64,000 nt of DNA from Bradyrhizobium sp. 139 (GCF_023074175.1 NZ_JADPKS010000144.1:1-64000), one strand, 5' to 3'. Shown: positions 34,338-43,635, counted from the stretch's first letter. Translations and numbers: made by a program. The notes: a model not told the origin generated them from the letters alone.

Positions 34338-34664
34338 ATGCGTAAGACAGTCTTGACGATCTTCATGGCCGCAATGCTTGCGGGCGCTTCAATCGGCGCA
34401 GCGTTTGCGCAAGGTGCTGGCGGCGCGGGTGGTGGCGCAGGCGGTGCAGCAGGCGGCGCGGGCGCTGGTGCCGGCGGCGCAGGTGGCGGTAGCGCCGGTG
34501 CCGGCGGTGCTGGAGCCGGCGGCTCAGGCGACGGAGGCGGAGCCGGAGCTGGTGGCGGCGGCGGCATCACGCATGTCGAGCGGGGCGGACAAGGTGCCTC
34601 CAGTCCTCGAGGCATGCGCAACGAGACGACTCCGCCTTCCAATGGCAACACGCCGCGTCGCTAG
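34338..34664 (+). CDS. secreted glycine/alanine-rich protein
   Basis: A 108-residue protein with a clear signal peptide (RKTVLTIFMAAMLAGASIG, cleavage after AFA) followed by about 50 residues of Gly-Gly-Ala repeats and a polar tail. The DNA of the repeat is correspondingly GGC-rich. No catalytic residues are present; a structural or envelope role is likely. GGGAG lies upstream of the ATG. A poor EcfG-like element (GGAAC at 34283 with GATT at -10) is not convincing. Confidence 0.7.
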   Translation: MRKTVLTIFMAAMLAGASIGAAFAQGAGGAGGGAGGAAGGAGAGAGGAGGGSAGAGGAGAGGSGDGGGAGAGGGGGITHVERGGQGASSPRGMRNETTPPSNGNTPRR

Positions 34665-34829
34665 CCGTTTCACGGTTCGCAGTCTGCGAGAGCGCGCCCT
34701 TCCCTGCTGCGCGCATAAGAGCGGCCTCGGCGAGATCCTCTCCTTGCCGGGGCCGCATCGTTTGAACGCGCAACGCGGCGCCGCCCTGCCGATCTGAGAT
34801 CGTATCTGAAGTTAGTTGCCGCTCAGGGC

Positions 34830-35039
34830 TCATTTGTTGGGGATGCCGGACCCATTCGAACCTGTTGTGACGCTCGGAGCATTGTCGGGACTCGTGGTGG
34901 TGGTCTGGTGGCCGACATCCTTCCCATTGTAGAAGAAGACGGCTGCGACGATTGCTATGACGAAAATTGCACCGAGCATCCAGGCTACAGGGCTGTTCTG
35001 TCGTGCCGCGCTGGTCTTGTCGTTGTCTTGATGCGTCAT
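34830..35039 (-). CDS. small single-span membrane protein
   Basis: A 69-residue protein with a 17-residue hydrophilic N-terminus, one transmembrane helix (VAWMLGAIFVIAIVAAVFFY) and a Thr/Ser-rich tail. GGGAGAGCAGC precedes the ATG, the same ribosome-site context as the gene at 35815. An EcfG-type promoter lies 25 bases upstream. Function unknown; expected to be stress-induced. Confidence 0.75.
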   Translation of the reverse strand: MTHQDNDKTSAARQNSPVAWMLGAIFVIAIVAAVFFYNGKDVGHQTTTTSPDNAPSVTTGSNGSGIPNK

Positions 35040-35063
35040 GCTGCTCTCCCGTGACGTTTCAAA

Positions 35064-35088
35064 AACCCGGGCTCGCGAGGGACGTTCC
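35064..35088 (-). promoter_or_regulatory. EcfG-type promoter
   Basis: On the minus strand GGAAC (35088-35084), 16 bases, GGTT (35067-35064). One mismatch from CGTT in the -10. Predicted start is about 35055, just before the ribosome site of the membrane-protein gene. Confidence 0.5.
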
Positions 35089-35185
35089 TATTATCCTCCT
35101 GGTGCTGGCGCCCGCGCCTCCTCCGTTTCGCTTGTCGACAGCGTGGCTTGCTCGCGCTCTTGCGGCTGACCGGCCTGGTCAATCG

Positions 35186-35815
35186 CTAATCTTCCCTCGC
35201 CCGGTGTAAGGCGGCCATCAGTTTCGCCTTCTGCTTGGCCCAACGCCCGTCTTCGGCTTGCGCCCGCACCTCGGCTGCAGTTCGCTCGGCTTCGATGGCC
35301 CCGGTTTTGGCGTCGTGCTCCCGTTCAGCTTTCTCAAGCGCCCCTTGCACCTTTGCGATCGCCCTCTCTCGCTGCTCGCGCTCTCGGGCGGCTGAGGCCT
35401 CCTCGCGCCGGCGTTGGGCATGGCGCCGCACCTGCTCCTTCTCGTAAGTCGCGGCGGCCTTCCGCGTCGCCTCTTCCCCGATCCTGGCAGGCGATCGCTT
35501 GTTCGGCTTTGCCCGTCTCTGCTGCCCATCCTTGATTTCGTCGGCCGCCGAGTCTGCGGGCAAGCCCGACCGCTCGGCAAAGCGCCCGTGCGACCCCGCC
35601 GGCCGCTTGAGCACCACCCCCGGCTTCGCCATGGTCGCGGCGACGACCGCCGGATCGTCCGTCTCTCTGGCGAAGCCCTGGTGAAACAGATTGCTTCCGG
35701 CGCCCCAGGCCTCCAGCGCAGCCTTCATCGAGGGCGCCGCGATCGCGAGATCGTAGAAGCCAAGCGAGGTCTGGAATGTCTTCAGCTTTCGCGGCATGAC
35801 GTCTCTGATATCCAT
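35186..35815 (-). CDS. TolA-like annotated helical protein
   Basis: A 209-residue protein starting MDIRDVMPRKLKTFQTS, followed by LGFYDLAIAAPSMKAALEAWG and a long Arg/Glu/Ala-rich helical C-terminus (RRREEASAAREREQRERAI). Members of this family in Bradyrhizobium are often labelled cell envelope protein TolA because of the helix, but there is no membrane anchor, so the label is unsafe. The ATG at 35815 has GGGAGAG upstream; ATG 35800 is an alternative. Confidence 0.7.
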   Translation of the reverse strand: MDIRDVMPRKLKTFQTSLGFYDLAIAAPSMKAALEAWGAGSNLFHQGFARETDDPAVVAATMAKPGVVLKRPAGSHGRFAERSGLPADSAADEIKDGQQRRAKPNKRSPARIGEEATRKAAATYEKEQVRRHAQRRREEASAAREREQRERAIAKVQGALEKAEREHDAKTGAIEAERTAAEVRAQAEDGRWAKQKAKLMAALHRARED

Positions 35816-35883
35816 GCTGGCTCTCCCGTGCCGGCACCCTCTATGCCCAACCCCTATACTGGCGTCCTCCAGGCTCAAGCACT

Positions 35884-36048
35884 GGGGTGCTGTTGGTGGC
35901 CACGGAGAACGACATCGTTCAGGCCTTCGACGCAGCCATCGGCACGGAATTGTGGAGACGCGTGGTCGGGCGTCCAGTCCCGAGTTCGTCACTGCCATGC
36001 GGAAATATCGATCCGCTCGGGATTACCGGCACCCCGGCTATCGACATG
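35884..36048 (+). pseudogene. fragment of a PQQ-repeat beta-propeller protein
   Basis: The frame here reads LLVATENDIVQAFDAAIGTE, then LWRRVVGRPV and SLPCGNIDPLGITGTPAID, the typical blade sequence of PQQ-dependent dehydrogenase-like proteins, with no start codon, no partner blades and no continuation. It is a gene remnant. The rest of 35816-36431 shows nothing else recognisable. Confidence 0.6.
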
Positions 36049-36431
36049 GCTTTTCCTCAGAGCTTTTTTCGCGTCTCCACGGGCGCATTGAGATGCCGCC
36101 GAGGAGCGAAGTGAGATCGACAATCCCCACGCTCTTCCAGCGTTGCAATCACGTCGCCTGCCATCACCATGATAGGCGATGCCGGTCAGCGCGCATACAA
36201 CTGCGCTGCGAAATGCATATTCGCTCGACTGTCGAGTGAGATCATCGCATCATTCGCGGCGCAGCGGCGTTCTTGCGTCGTCTGCGCGCGATGCTGATCA
36301 ACGCAACTGCGTGACGATCGTTGCAAGGCGGAAAACAGCGAACCGGGAGCGGTTGGCCGAGGCATTCAAGCCAGCTTGCAGGCGCAGTTCCGCCCAAGAC
36401 GTTGCATGCGGAAGCAGAGAGGAGCTACAAC

Positions 36432-36608
36432 ATGATCCAACACCATCCCGAGGAACGATCCACCGGGTTGATCGACGGGATTCTTGCAGCGAGCATGGGC
36501 ACGCCGCCGCCGCGAGATCCTGATGATGAGGACGAGGACGAAGAGGAAGAAGACGAACAGGACGATGCCGACGAGCCGCCGGTCGTGCGCGAGCCGGACG
36601 AGGACTAG
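36432..36608 (+). CDS. small acidic protein
   Basis: A 58-residue protein starting MIQHHPEERSTGLIDGILAA and ending in a strongly acidic tail (DDEDEDEEEEDEQDDADEP) with VVREPDED at the C-terminus. GAGGAG precedes the ATG. The family is common in Bradyrhizobium; function unknown. A similar acidic stretch occurs at 18016-18132. Confidence 0.65.
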   Translation: MIQHHPEERSTGLIDGILAASMGTPPPRDPDDEDEDEEEEDEQDDADEPPVVREPDED

Positions 36609-36757
36609 GCTGGCCGCGCCTGCGGCGGATGATCAGGAAGCCGAACCCGAGCGAGGAGGTGCCCCCTCGAGGCGTCAGCCGACATGCTTTGCCGGAGAAA
36701 AGGCGTAAAACGACCCAGCTCTTCTCCGGCGCGAGTCCGCGCCAGTTATTGCGAATT

Positions 36758-37006
36758 CTACTGCATCGACCGGAAATAGTGTTCGGCGTGCTGGAGATAG
36801 TTCTCTGCGGCAATCCGGTCGCCTGCCAGGGCTTCCGCGCGAGCCAGCGCCAGATAACGTGCATAGTTCCTTTGCGCGTTTTGTGGAACACGCTGTTGGC
36901 TGGAACCCGTTGCCTTTCGGACCTGCGATGTTCGCGGCCTCAATTTGCTCTTCCAAGGTGGACGCGGCTGTGCTGCCACGTGTTTGCGTTCAGATAGTGA
37001 TTTCAT
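36758..37006 (-). CDS. DUF4167-like small protein
   Basis: An 82-residue protein whose C-terminal half (NAQRNYARYLALARAEALAG then DRIAAENYLQHAEHYFRSM) matches the DUF4167 helical domain seen in larger basic alphaproteobacterial proteins. The N-terminus is short and basic. No strong ribosome site is visible. It may be a divergent, shortened relative of the widespread DUF4167 protein. Confidence 0.6.
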   Translation of the reverse strand: MKSLSERKHVAAQPRPPWKSKLRPRTSQVRKATGSSQQRVPQNAQRNYARYLALARAEALAGDRIAAENYLQHAEHYFRSMQ

Positions 37007-37286
37007 GTCAGTCCGTTTGGTTACGGCGGTGGGAAGCTGTGCGATCCTGGTTAGAGGATGTGTGCAACAGCGGTCGGCGACTACACTGCAACTGCGCGGT
37101 GGTTCGGCCCGATGATGGACCGAAAACCTTCACGATTTGGGATTTGTGACCCAATCTGTCGCCGAACGGTTGATCCGCCTAGCAGATATATGGGGGCCAG
37201 GTCGCCGATTTTCAATTTGATGGAAGCAGTCAATTCGCCTCCAACGCATCAAATGTATCGAGCAACCCCGGCGCGCCGATAAAATG

Positions 37287-37311
37287 GGAACGACCACGCC
37301 GGCCGCGAGTT
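37287..37311 (+). promoter_or_regulatory. EcfG-type promoter of sRNA copy A
   Basis: GGAAC (37287-37291), 16 bases, AGTT (37308-37311). Eight bases separate it from the AGAGCAAGTAAC that begins the predicted RNA, exactly as at copy C. Confidence 0.65.
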
Positions 37312-37319
37312 GCCGCGAC

Positions 37320-37407
37320 AGAGCAAGTAACTTTGAAAAGGGAGAAATCCTTCAAAAAGTGAACGCTCAAGCCCCGCCATTCCTCAATGGATGGCGGGGT
37401 CCTTTTG
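37320..37407 (+). ncRNA. predicted stress-induced small RNA, copy A
   Basis: About 87 bases without a good ORF. A GAGC/GCTC clamp (37321-37324 with its partner near 37363) encloses an inner stem based on TTTGAA/TTCAAA. This is followed by a rho-independent terminator: CCCCGCCAT pairs with ATGGCGGGG, then CCTTTT. Promoter spacing, 5' sequence, fold and terminator are shared with copies at 45252 and 48862. Identity with any named sRNA is unknown to me. Confidence 0.65.
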
Positions 37408-37477
37408 CGTATCAGGGGCGGTCTGGTTCGTTCCATATTCCGGCTGCTCCTTTGAACAGCCCAGCTTCGCGGAGAGG

Positions 37478-38644
37478 CTATCTTGGCTTGGCGGTTGGAG
37501 AACTGGACTGGTCGGGACGCCGGCCCGCGGTCACGCGCAAGCGAGTCTCGCGGCCCTGCCGCAGCACGGTGAGTTCTGTCGAGGAGCCGGGCGCCATTGC
37601 GTGGATCTTTTTGGTCAGTTCGCTGGCGCTCTTGATCGGCTCGGCTCCCGCTGAGGCGATCACGTCCCCGCTTTTCAGGCCGGTCTTGGCGGACGGACCG
37701 TTCTCTTCGACGCCGACGACTATGGCGCCGCGGGGATCATGCATGGCAAGGCTCTCGGCGATGTCAGGGGTGACCGATTGAACCTCGGCGCCGATCCATC
37801 CGCGCGTGACGCTGCCCTTGTCCTTGAGCTGGGGTATCACCGTCTTGACCGTGTCGGCAGGAACAGCGAAAGCAACGCGCGCCGAGCCCGTCCCGGGTGA
37901 AAGGATCATGCTGTTGACGCCGACGACCTCGCCTTGGGTATTGAAGCTCGGACCGCCGGAATCGCCTTGGTTGATCGGCGCGTCGATCTGGAGGAAATCC
38001 TGCGATGAACCGGCATCGAGACTGCGCTCCCGCGCTGAGACGATACCAGCCATGACTGAGCCCCCCAGCCCGAACGAATTGCCAACGGCAAGCACCCAAT
38101 CACCGACCCGCGGCAACTGATCGGAGAGTCTGACATAAGCGAAGTCGCTGCGTCCCTCGACCTTGATCAACGCCAGATCGCTCAACGAGTCCTTTCCGAT
38201 GACCTTTGCCGAGTAGGCTTTGTTGTCGCTTGTGCGGATCTCAGCCGTGTCGGCGTCTTCCACGATGTGGCTGTTGGTCACGGCATAGCCATCTGGCGAG
38301 ATGAAGAAGCCCGAACCTACCGAGATCAACTCGAACCCGGGTCCTTGTCCCTGTTCAGGTGCACCCGGTCTGTCGTTTTTGGGGTCGCGCCGTCGGTTCG
38401 GGAACGCTTCGCCCGTCGCGCCAGTTTTAGCGCTGATCGCAATCACAGCCGGCGCAACCTTCTCGGCGAGATCGGCGAAGTCGGCGGGTCCCCCACTATA
38501 TCCATCAACCTGATGCGGCAATGCGGTGGACCCGGCCTCGAGATCCGCCTGTGCCTGCGCCGGGTTGACGATTATCAGAGTCGCGAAGATGACGGTTCCA
38601 CTGAGCATGAGGCGCCGACACCAATTAAGATCTACATGAACCAT
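37478..38644 (-). CDS. HtrA/DegP-type periplasmic serine protease
   Basis: A 388-residue trypsin-like protease with one PDZ domain. A signal peptide (cleaved near AQA) is followed by the catalytic triad His126 (TNSHIVED), Asp156 (SDLALIKV) and Ser229 (QGDSGGP), then a PDZ domain (IVVGVEENGPSAKTGLKSGDVI). Classic HtrA proteins have TNxHVV and GNSGGP and often two PDZ domains, so this is a divergent single-PDZ member. The start at 38644 is chosen for the signal peptide and a GGAAG ribosome site; upstream in-frame ATGs exist to 38761. An EcfG-type promoter lies 67 bases upstream. Confidence 0.85.
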   Translation of the reverse strand: MVHVDLNWCRRLMLSGTVIFATLIIVNPAQAQADLEAGSTALPHQVDGYSGGPADFADLAEKVAPAVIAISAKTGATGEAFPNRRRDPKNDRPGAPEQGQGPGFELISVGSGFFISPDGYAVTNSHIVEDADTAEIRTSDNKAYSAKVIGKDSLSDLALIKVEGRSDFAYVRLSDQLPRVGDWVLAVGNSFGLGGSVMAGIVSARERSLDAGSSQDFLQIDAPINQGDSGGPSFNTQGEVVGVNSMILSPGTGSARVAFAVPADTVKTVIPQLKDKGSVTRGWIGAEVQSVTPDIAESLAMHDPRGAIVVGVEENGPSAKTGLKSGDVIASAGAEPIKSASELTKKIHAMAPGSSTELTVLRQGRETRLRVTAGRRPDQSSSPTAKPR

Positions 38645-38710
38645 CGCCGCTTCCATAAGCATGTTCCCGCGCGACACGTCATCGACCGCCGCTCGCGCCT
38701 GATCAAACCC

Positions 38711-38736
38711 AACGAGATGATCGTTCCGACAGTTCC
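38711..38736 (-). promoter_or_regulatory. EcfG-type promoter of the HtrA gene
   Basis: Minus strand GGAAC (38736-38732), 17 bases, CGTT (38714-38711). Predicted start is near 38702, giving a leader of about 58 bases to the ATG at 38644 and arguing against the longer reading frame. Confidence 0.6.
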
Positions 38737-38838
38737 TGAAGTGCGCCGGCTCATTACTCACGCTTAATGAAACCGCCGCCGACGAAATTAATTGTCGTTG
38801 CGCAGGCTCTTTCTGTTGTTCTCAATCTGGAAAAGGCA

Positions 38839-39272
38839 ATGAACGAACGTCTCATGGAACGCGACGACTCCTCTTCCGCGGTCCGCTCCGGCTTCCATCC
38901 CTTGATTTACAAGGCCGCCATTGCGCTCGTCGCTCTCTTCGTCATCGCGGCGTGGGTGGCCTTTGATCGGCAGAGCGATATCGAGCTCCCTCTCGCCATA
39001 CTAAGTGTTCTTCTGTTCGTTGCGGTGTTCCTTCCCTACCTGCTTTGGAGAAGGTGTTCCTTCCCTACCTGCTTTGGAGAATCTGGCGCACGAGTCAGGC
39101 ACAACCGCCAACCCTGAAGACCAACAGAGGCTTTTGGAAATGGGCCGAGGGGTCAATGAAAGTCGGGCAAAGCGAACTTGGGAGCAGGGATGCTGCAATC
39201 GACATGTTGTTGCCGCTGGCGGCGGTGGCCTTCGGGCTGGTCGCGCTGGGCCTCGCGTTTGCTCTGAGCTGA
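38839..39272 (+). pseudogene. membrane protein split by a 29-bp tandem duplication
   Basis: The frame from ATG 38839 encodes a hydrophilic N-terminus and two transmembrane helices (LIYKAAIALVALFVIAAWVA, LAILSVLLFVAVFLPYLLW), then shifts. Removing one copy of the 29-bp repeat (39024-39052 and 39053-39081) restores a continuous 134-residue protein continuing RIWRTSQAQPPTLK and ending in a third helix (LPLAAVAFGLVALGLAF). As sequenced the product is truncated. Function unknown. Confidence 0.8.
39024..39081 (+). repeat. 29-bp perfect tandem duplication
   Basis: Two identical adjacent 29-base units beginning GGTGTTCCTTCCCTACC. The unit length is not a multiple of 3, so the duplication frameshifts the surrounding membrane-protein gene. 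Confidence 0.95.
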
Positions 39273-39303
39273 GTGCGGACGATCGCATTCCAGCTTGTTC
39301 CAT

Positions 39304-39576
39304 TCAGCGCTCGATCGTTCCCGTCCGACGGATCTTCTTCTGCAGGAGGGTCACGCCGTAAAGCAGCGCCTCCGCCGTCGGCGGACAACCGGGGACGTAG
39401 ATGTCCACCGGAACGATGCGATCGCATCCGCGAGTGACCGAATAGGAATAGTGATAGTAGCCGCCGCCGTTGGCGCAGGACCCCATCGAGATCACATATC
39501 GTGGCTCCGGCATCTGGTCGTAGATCTTCCGCAGCGCCGGCGCCATTTTGTTGCACAGCGCGCCGGCGATGATCAT
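39304..39576 (-). pseudogene. nuoB: nuoB C-terminal fragment
   Basis: Ninety residues matching the C-terminal half of NADH dehydrogenase subunit B: MGSCANGGGYYHYSYSV and DIYVPGCPPTAEALLYG carry two of the four cluster-N2 cysteines, and KKIRRTGTIER is the usual end. The N-terminal half with the Cys-Cys pair is missing; homology stops at the ATG near 39576. The gene therefore cannot make a working subunit. A partner nuoD fragment lies at 44711. Confidence 0.85.
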
Positions 39577-39744
39577 GATGCTCGATCAGCTTGGGCCAGA
39601 CTCTGCGGTTCCGCCCGGCCTGCCGCTGGGAACACTTGGCGAATCGCAACCTTAAGCAGCCACCTGGGCGAGCCTCTTCTTGAGGCCTCGCTTCACAATT
39701 GACGCTCGCCTTCGGACGCAACACTCGGCGCCCACGCGTGCTGG

Positions 39745-42687
39745 TCAGGCCGCCAGCTGCATGACCTTTTCCACAATCGACCGACGCGAGATTCCACATC
39801 TGTCGAGCAGTTCGCTTTTCGTGCCGGAGCGCGGCAGTTGCGCTATTCCGAGGCGATGTACCGGAGCCGTCGAGCCGACCGCGGCCGACACCGCATCACC
39901 CAGTCCGCCGTCGATCGCATGGTCCTCGACAACAAGCATCTGCCGAGTGTCCCGCGCTGCTGCAGACAATGTTGCCGCATCGATAGGCTTCACCGAGTAG
40001 GCATCGATCAGGCGGATCGAGATTCCGCGCCCATCGAGCATCTCGGAAGCGGCTAACGCCTCATGGACCGTAATACCTGCCGCAACCACAGTGAGCCGAT
40101 CGTGCAATGACGAGCGCAGCACTTTGCTGCCGCCGATCGGGAACTCCTCGGCGTTGGGATAGATCACCGGCGTCTTCGGCCGCGTCGTCCGGATGTAGAC
40201 GATCCCGTTTGTGCGCGCCGCCGTTACGGTCAGCCGCTCGGCGCTCACCGCGTCGGCCGGGTACACGACCGTGCTGTCGATCAGCGCGCGGAACATCGCG
40301 AGGTCCTCAAGGCCCATCTGCGACGGACCGTCCTCGCCGATCGAAACGCCGGCGTGGCTTCCACACAGGACGAGATGGTCCGGCCGCGAATACTGCGCCA
40401 TGCGTATGAAGTCGTAGGCGCGCGTGAGGAAACACGCGAAGGTCGCCGCATAGGGAATCTTGCCCGCCGCCGCGAGGCCCAGCGCAATGCCGACCATGTT
40501 CTGTTCGGCGATGAAACTCTCGAAGAAGCGTTCCGGGTACTGCTCCGCGAATGCCCCGACCCCCGTGGAATTCTTCACATCGCCGTCAAGCGCGACCACT
40601 GCCGGATCCACGCCGCCAAGTCTTTCGAGCGCGCGCCCGAACGCCTCGCGGGTGGGCACCTCATCGCCCAATCGATACGCGGGCGCGGAAGGTGCGATCT
40701 CTGCCCGCTGCGGGGTCCCCGTTTGCCCGACCCGGCGTGCCTCGACCGTCAGCGCGGGCGCCGCATCACCCAATTCCTCGATCGCCCGTGACATCTGTTC
40801 GCGATCGAGCGGCTTGCCGTGCCATCCATCCGCTCCTTCGAGGAACGAAACTCCCTTTCCCTTGACGGTGCGCGCCAGGATCGCCGTCGGACCACCGTCA
40901 TGCGCGGCGCGAAATGCTGCGAGGATCGCCGCCATGTCATGACCGTCGATCTCGATGGTGCGCCAGCCGAAGCTCGCGAACCGGCGTGCGAACACCGCGC
41001 TATCGTGGTGATAGGGCGCCGCCTCGCTCTGGCCGAGACCGTTGACGTCGATGATCGCCGTCACGTTCGCAAGGCCATTGAGCGAGGCAAACTGCGCGGC
41101 CTCCCAGACCGAGCCTTCCGAGCATTCGCCGTCGCCGAGCAGGCAGAATACGCGGGCATCGATACGGTCGAGCCGGTTCGCGGCCGCGAGCCCGTTGGCG
41201 GCTGCAAGCCCTTGTCCGAGCGATCCGGTCGCGATCTTGACCCAGGGATTGAGCGGGGTCGGATGGCCTTCCAGCGTGCTGTCGATCCGGCGCAGCGACA
41301 ACGGGTCCTCGGCGATAGCGCCTGCCTCATGCAGTGCGGCCCAGAGGATTGGCGCCGCATGCCCCTTCGACAGAACCAACGTGTCGACGTTGCGCGCGCC
41401 CGGATCATTCGGATCCCATCGCATCTCGCGGAAGAACAGCGCGGCCACGATGTCGGCGCATGACATGCAGGAGGTCGGATGACCCGAGCCCGCTTCGGTG
41501 GTCATGCGGATCACCAATCGCCGCAGCCGCCGGGCTTCTGCTCGCAAGACATCCACGTCGTGGAAGGCCGTGGCGCGCTCACCTTTCGCGGCGAGCCCCT
41601 TCAGCAACGAATCGTAAGGATCGATGAATTTCTGGACCGCATCGTTCTCGAGCTGGGCGGCGACAACATCGAATGAGATTCCGATTCGCTCCAGGTCGGC
41701 CATCACGCGTCGCGCATCCGGGACATCCTGCTCGACCGTCGCTTGCACGGTGCCGTGGTTCTGGAACGCTGCGATCGTCTTGCGTGGCATCGTATTGATG
41801 GTCATTGAGCCGATCAACGGCTCGACATACATAAGGTCCGGATAGTCCGGATTCTTCGTGCTGGTGCTCGCCCACAGCATTCGCTGCACGCGGGCGCCCT
41901 TCTCGGCGAGCGTGATCCAGCGATTGCTCGTCAGGATGTGGCTGAAGGCCTGGTAAGCGAGCTTGGCATTGGCAATCGCGACCTTGCCCAGAACTGTACG
42001 CGGATCAGGATCAGGAGCTGGGCGGTCGGGTATGATGCGCTGCCGCAACAGGCGATCGACTAGAACATCGATGCGGCTGAGGAAGAAACTTGCGACCGAT
42101 GCGATGCGATTGATTGAGCGGCCGGCTTCAAGCCGCCGCTCAAGCGCGCGCAGGTAGGCTTCGGCCACCGCCTCGTAGCGGGCGATCGAGAACAGAAGCG
42201 TGATGTTGACGTTGATGCCCTCGAACAGAAGCTGCTCGATGGCAGGAACACCCGCCGGGGTGCCCGGAATCTTGATGAACAGGTTGGGCCGGTCCACCAG
42301 AGCCCACAACCGGCGCGCTTCCTCGATCGAAGCCCCCGTGTCATGAGCAAGGTGAGGCGACACCTCGAGGCTGACAAAGCCGTCGACACCGTCGGTCCCC
42401 TCGTACACCGGGCGCAGGATGTCGCAGGCGTCCCCTACGTCCGCGCTAATCAGTTCTTCATAGATTCCTGCCGGGGAACGACCGGCCGCGGCCGCGCGGC
42501 CGATGTCCTCATTATAATCCGCGCTCTCCGCGACCGCCTTCGCGAAGATGGCAGGGTTCGATGTGATGCCACGCAGCCCTTCCTCGCGGACGCGCCGTGC
42601 CAAGTCGCCGCTGCTGATCATCCGTCGCGTGAGATCGTCCACCCAGCAGCTCTGGCTCTGAACCAATAGTTCGACTGTCCGGTTCAT
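39745..42687 (-). CDS. transaldolase-transketolase fusion
   Basis: A 980-residue bifunctional enzyme of the non-oxidative pentose-phosphate pathway. Residues 1-370 are transaldolase, with the TSNPAIF start and Schiff-base Lys139 in NLFIKIPGT. Residues about 380-980 are transketolase, with TEAGSGHPTSCMS, the thiamine-diphosphate motif GDGECSEGSVWEAAQ, FIAEQNMVGIALG and SHAGVSIGEDGPSQMG. AAGGAG precedes the ATG at 42687. It is the third gene of an operon (conserved protein, dehydrogenase, fusion) with an EcfG promoter at its head, so it probably supplies pentose phosphates and NADPH under stress. Confidence 0.92.
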   Translation of the reverse strand: MNRTVELLVQSQSCWVDDLTRRMISSGDLARRVREEGLRGITSNPAIFAKAVAESADYNEDIGRAAAAGRSPAGIYEELISADVGDACDILRPVYEGTDGVDGFVSLEVSPHLAHDTGASIEEARRLWALVDRPNLFIKIPGTPAGVPAIEQLLFEGINVNITLLFSIARYEAVAEAYLRALERRLEAGRSINRIASVASFFLSRIDVLVDRLLRQRIIPDRPAPDPDPRTVLGKVAIANAKLAYQAFSHILTSNRWITLAEKGARVQRMLWASTSTKNPDYPDLMYVEPLIGSMTINTMPRKTIAAFQNHGTVQATVEQDVPDARRVMADLERIGISFDVVAAQLENDAVQKFIDPYDSLLKGLAAKGERATAFHDVDVLRAEARRLRRLVIRMTTEAGSGHPTSCMSCADIVAALFFREMRWDPNDPGARNVDTLVLSKGHAAPILWAALHEAGAIAEDPLSLRRIDSTLEGHPTPLNPWVKIATGSLGQGLAAANGLAAANRLDRIDARVFCLLGDGECSEGSVWEAAQFASLNGLANVTAIIDVNGLGQSEAAPYHHDSAVFARRFASFGWRTIEIDGHDMAAILAAFRAAHDGGPTAILARTVKGKGVSFLEGADGWHGKPLDREQMSRAIEELGDAAPALTVEARRVGQTGTPQRAEIAPSAPAYRLGDEVPTREAFGRALERLGGVDPAVVALDGDVKNSTGVGAFAEQYPERFFESFIAEQNMVGIALGLAAAGKIPYAATFACFLTRAYDFIRMAQYSRPDHLVLCGSHAGVSIGEDGPSQMGLEDLAMFRALIDSTVVYPADAVSAERLTVTAARTNGIVYIRTTRPKTPVIYPNAEEFPIGGSKVLRSSLHDRLTVVAAGITVHEALAASEMLDGRGISIRLIDAYSVKPIDAATLSAAARDTRQMLVVEDHAIDGGLGDAVSAAVGSTAPVHRLGIAQLPRSGTKSELLDRCGISRRSIVEKVMQLAA

Positions 42688-42702
42688 ATGCGATCTCCTT
42701 GC

Positions 42703-43635
42703 TCAATCTACCTGGGCGCCACCCGCTCCCGAACTCTTGCTTCGATGGCGCCAAGTGCCGTGGACGAGACCCGCTCGCCGCGCCGATGCGGTGGCCAAGG
42801 CGGCCCAGTCTGACGCGCCGTAGCCGTGCGCGATAGCATCGAGGAGAGAATCGTGCACGAGGCTGGCGACAGGCAACGCAACACCCGCAGATTCGCCAGC
42901 GGATAGCGCGAGGTTCACGTCCTTAAGGCCCAGAGTCGCCTTGAACAGGGCAGGCTCAAATCTACGATTGAGGATGATATCGCCGTACGTCCGATACACC
43001 GGAGCGGAAAACAAGCTTCCCGTGAGCGCGCCCATCATCAGGCCTGGATCAAGCTGATGGCGCTCCGCAAGTGTGATCGCTTCGGCCATTGTTTCGATCG
43101 CAGACGCAAGCAGCAGGTTGGCGGCGATCTTGGCGACGTTCGCCTTATGCGGCTGGTCCGATATGTGCCACGTTTTCTTGCCGATTGCGTCGAGCAGCGG
43201 CTGGATGCAAGCAATTGCCGAAGCATCTCCCGCCACAAGCACGTTGAGTGCTCCTTGCGCCGCGACGTCGGGCCGGCCGAGCACCGGAGCCGCGACATAG
43301 GCGAGCCCGCAATCTTCGTGAACCTTCTCCAGTTGCTTTGCGAGATCCACCGAGATCGTGGCGGTCACCACGTGAACGAGCCCGCGCGGAGACGCGCGCA
43401 ACGCGCCGCTCGCGAGCAGCGCGGAGCGGACGGCATCGTCATTGGCCAGCATGGTGATGGCGACAGGCGCGCAGAGCGCATCCTGCGGTGCCTCGACGCG
43501 AATGCCGTCCATTCGGGCGATGCCGTCAGCGGGGCCAGGCGAGCGATTCCAGACCCGCACGCGGTGACCGCGCTCGATAAGACGGCGCGCCATGGCGGAG
43601 CCCATGGCGCCGAGCCCGATGAAGCCTACGTCCAT
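42703..43635 (-). CDS. 3-hydroxyisobutyrate dehydrogenase-family NAD(P) oxidoreductase
   Basis: A 310-residue beta-hydroxyacid dehydrogenase. GFIGLGAMGSAMARRL is the dinucleotide-binding motif, TISVDLAKQL the substrate loop and KANVAKIAANLLL carries the catalytic Lys. It resembles glyoxylate/succinic-semialdehyde reductase or 6-phosphogluconate-type members; the substrate is not evident. GAGGAACAC precedes the ATG. It is followed after 15 bases by the tal-tkt fusion. Confidence 0.85.
   Translation of the reverse strand: MDVGFIGLGAMGSAMARRLIERGHRVRVWNRSPGPADGIARMDGIRVEAPQDALCAPVAITMLANDDAVRSALLASGALRASPRGLVHVVTATISVDLAKQLEKVHEDCGLAYVAAPVLGRPDVAAQGALNVLVAGDASAIACIQPLLDAIGKKTWHISDQPHKANVAKIAANLLLASAIETMAEAITLAERHQLDPGLMMGALTGSLFSAPVYRTYGDIILNRRFEPALFKATLGLKDVNLALSAGESAGVALPVASLVHDSLLDAIAHGYGASDWAALATASARRAGLVHGTWRHRSKSSGAGGAQVD

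Noticed and set aside
35840..36430. Complete quinoprotein gene
   Set aside because: Only one propeller blade is recognisable; frames on both sides are unrelated.
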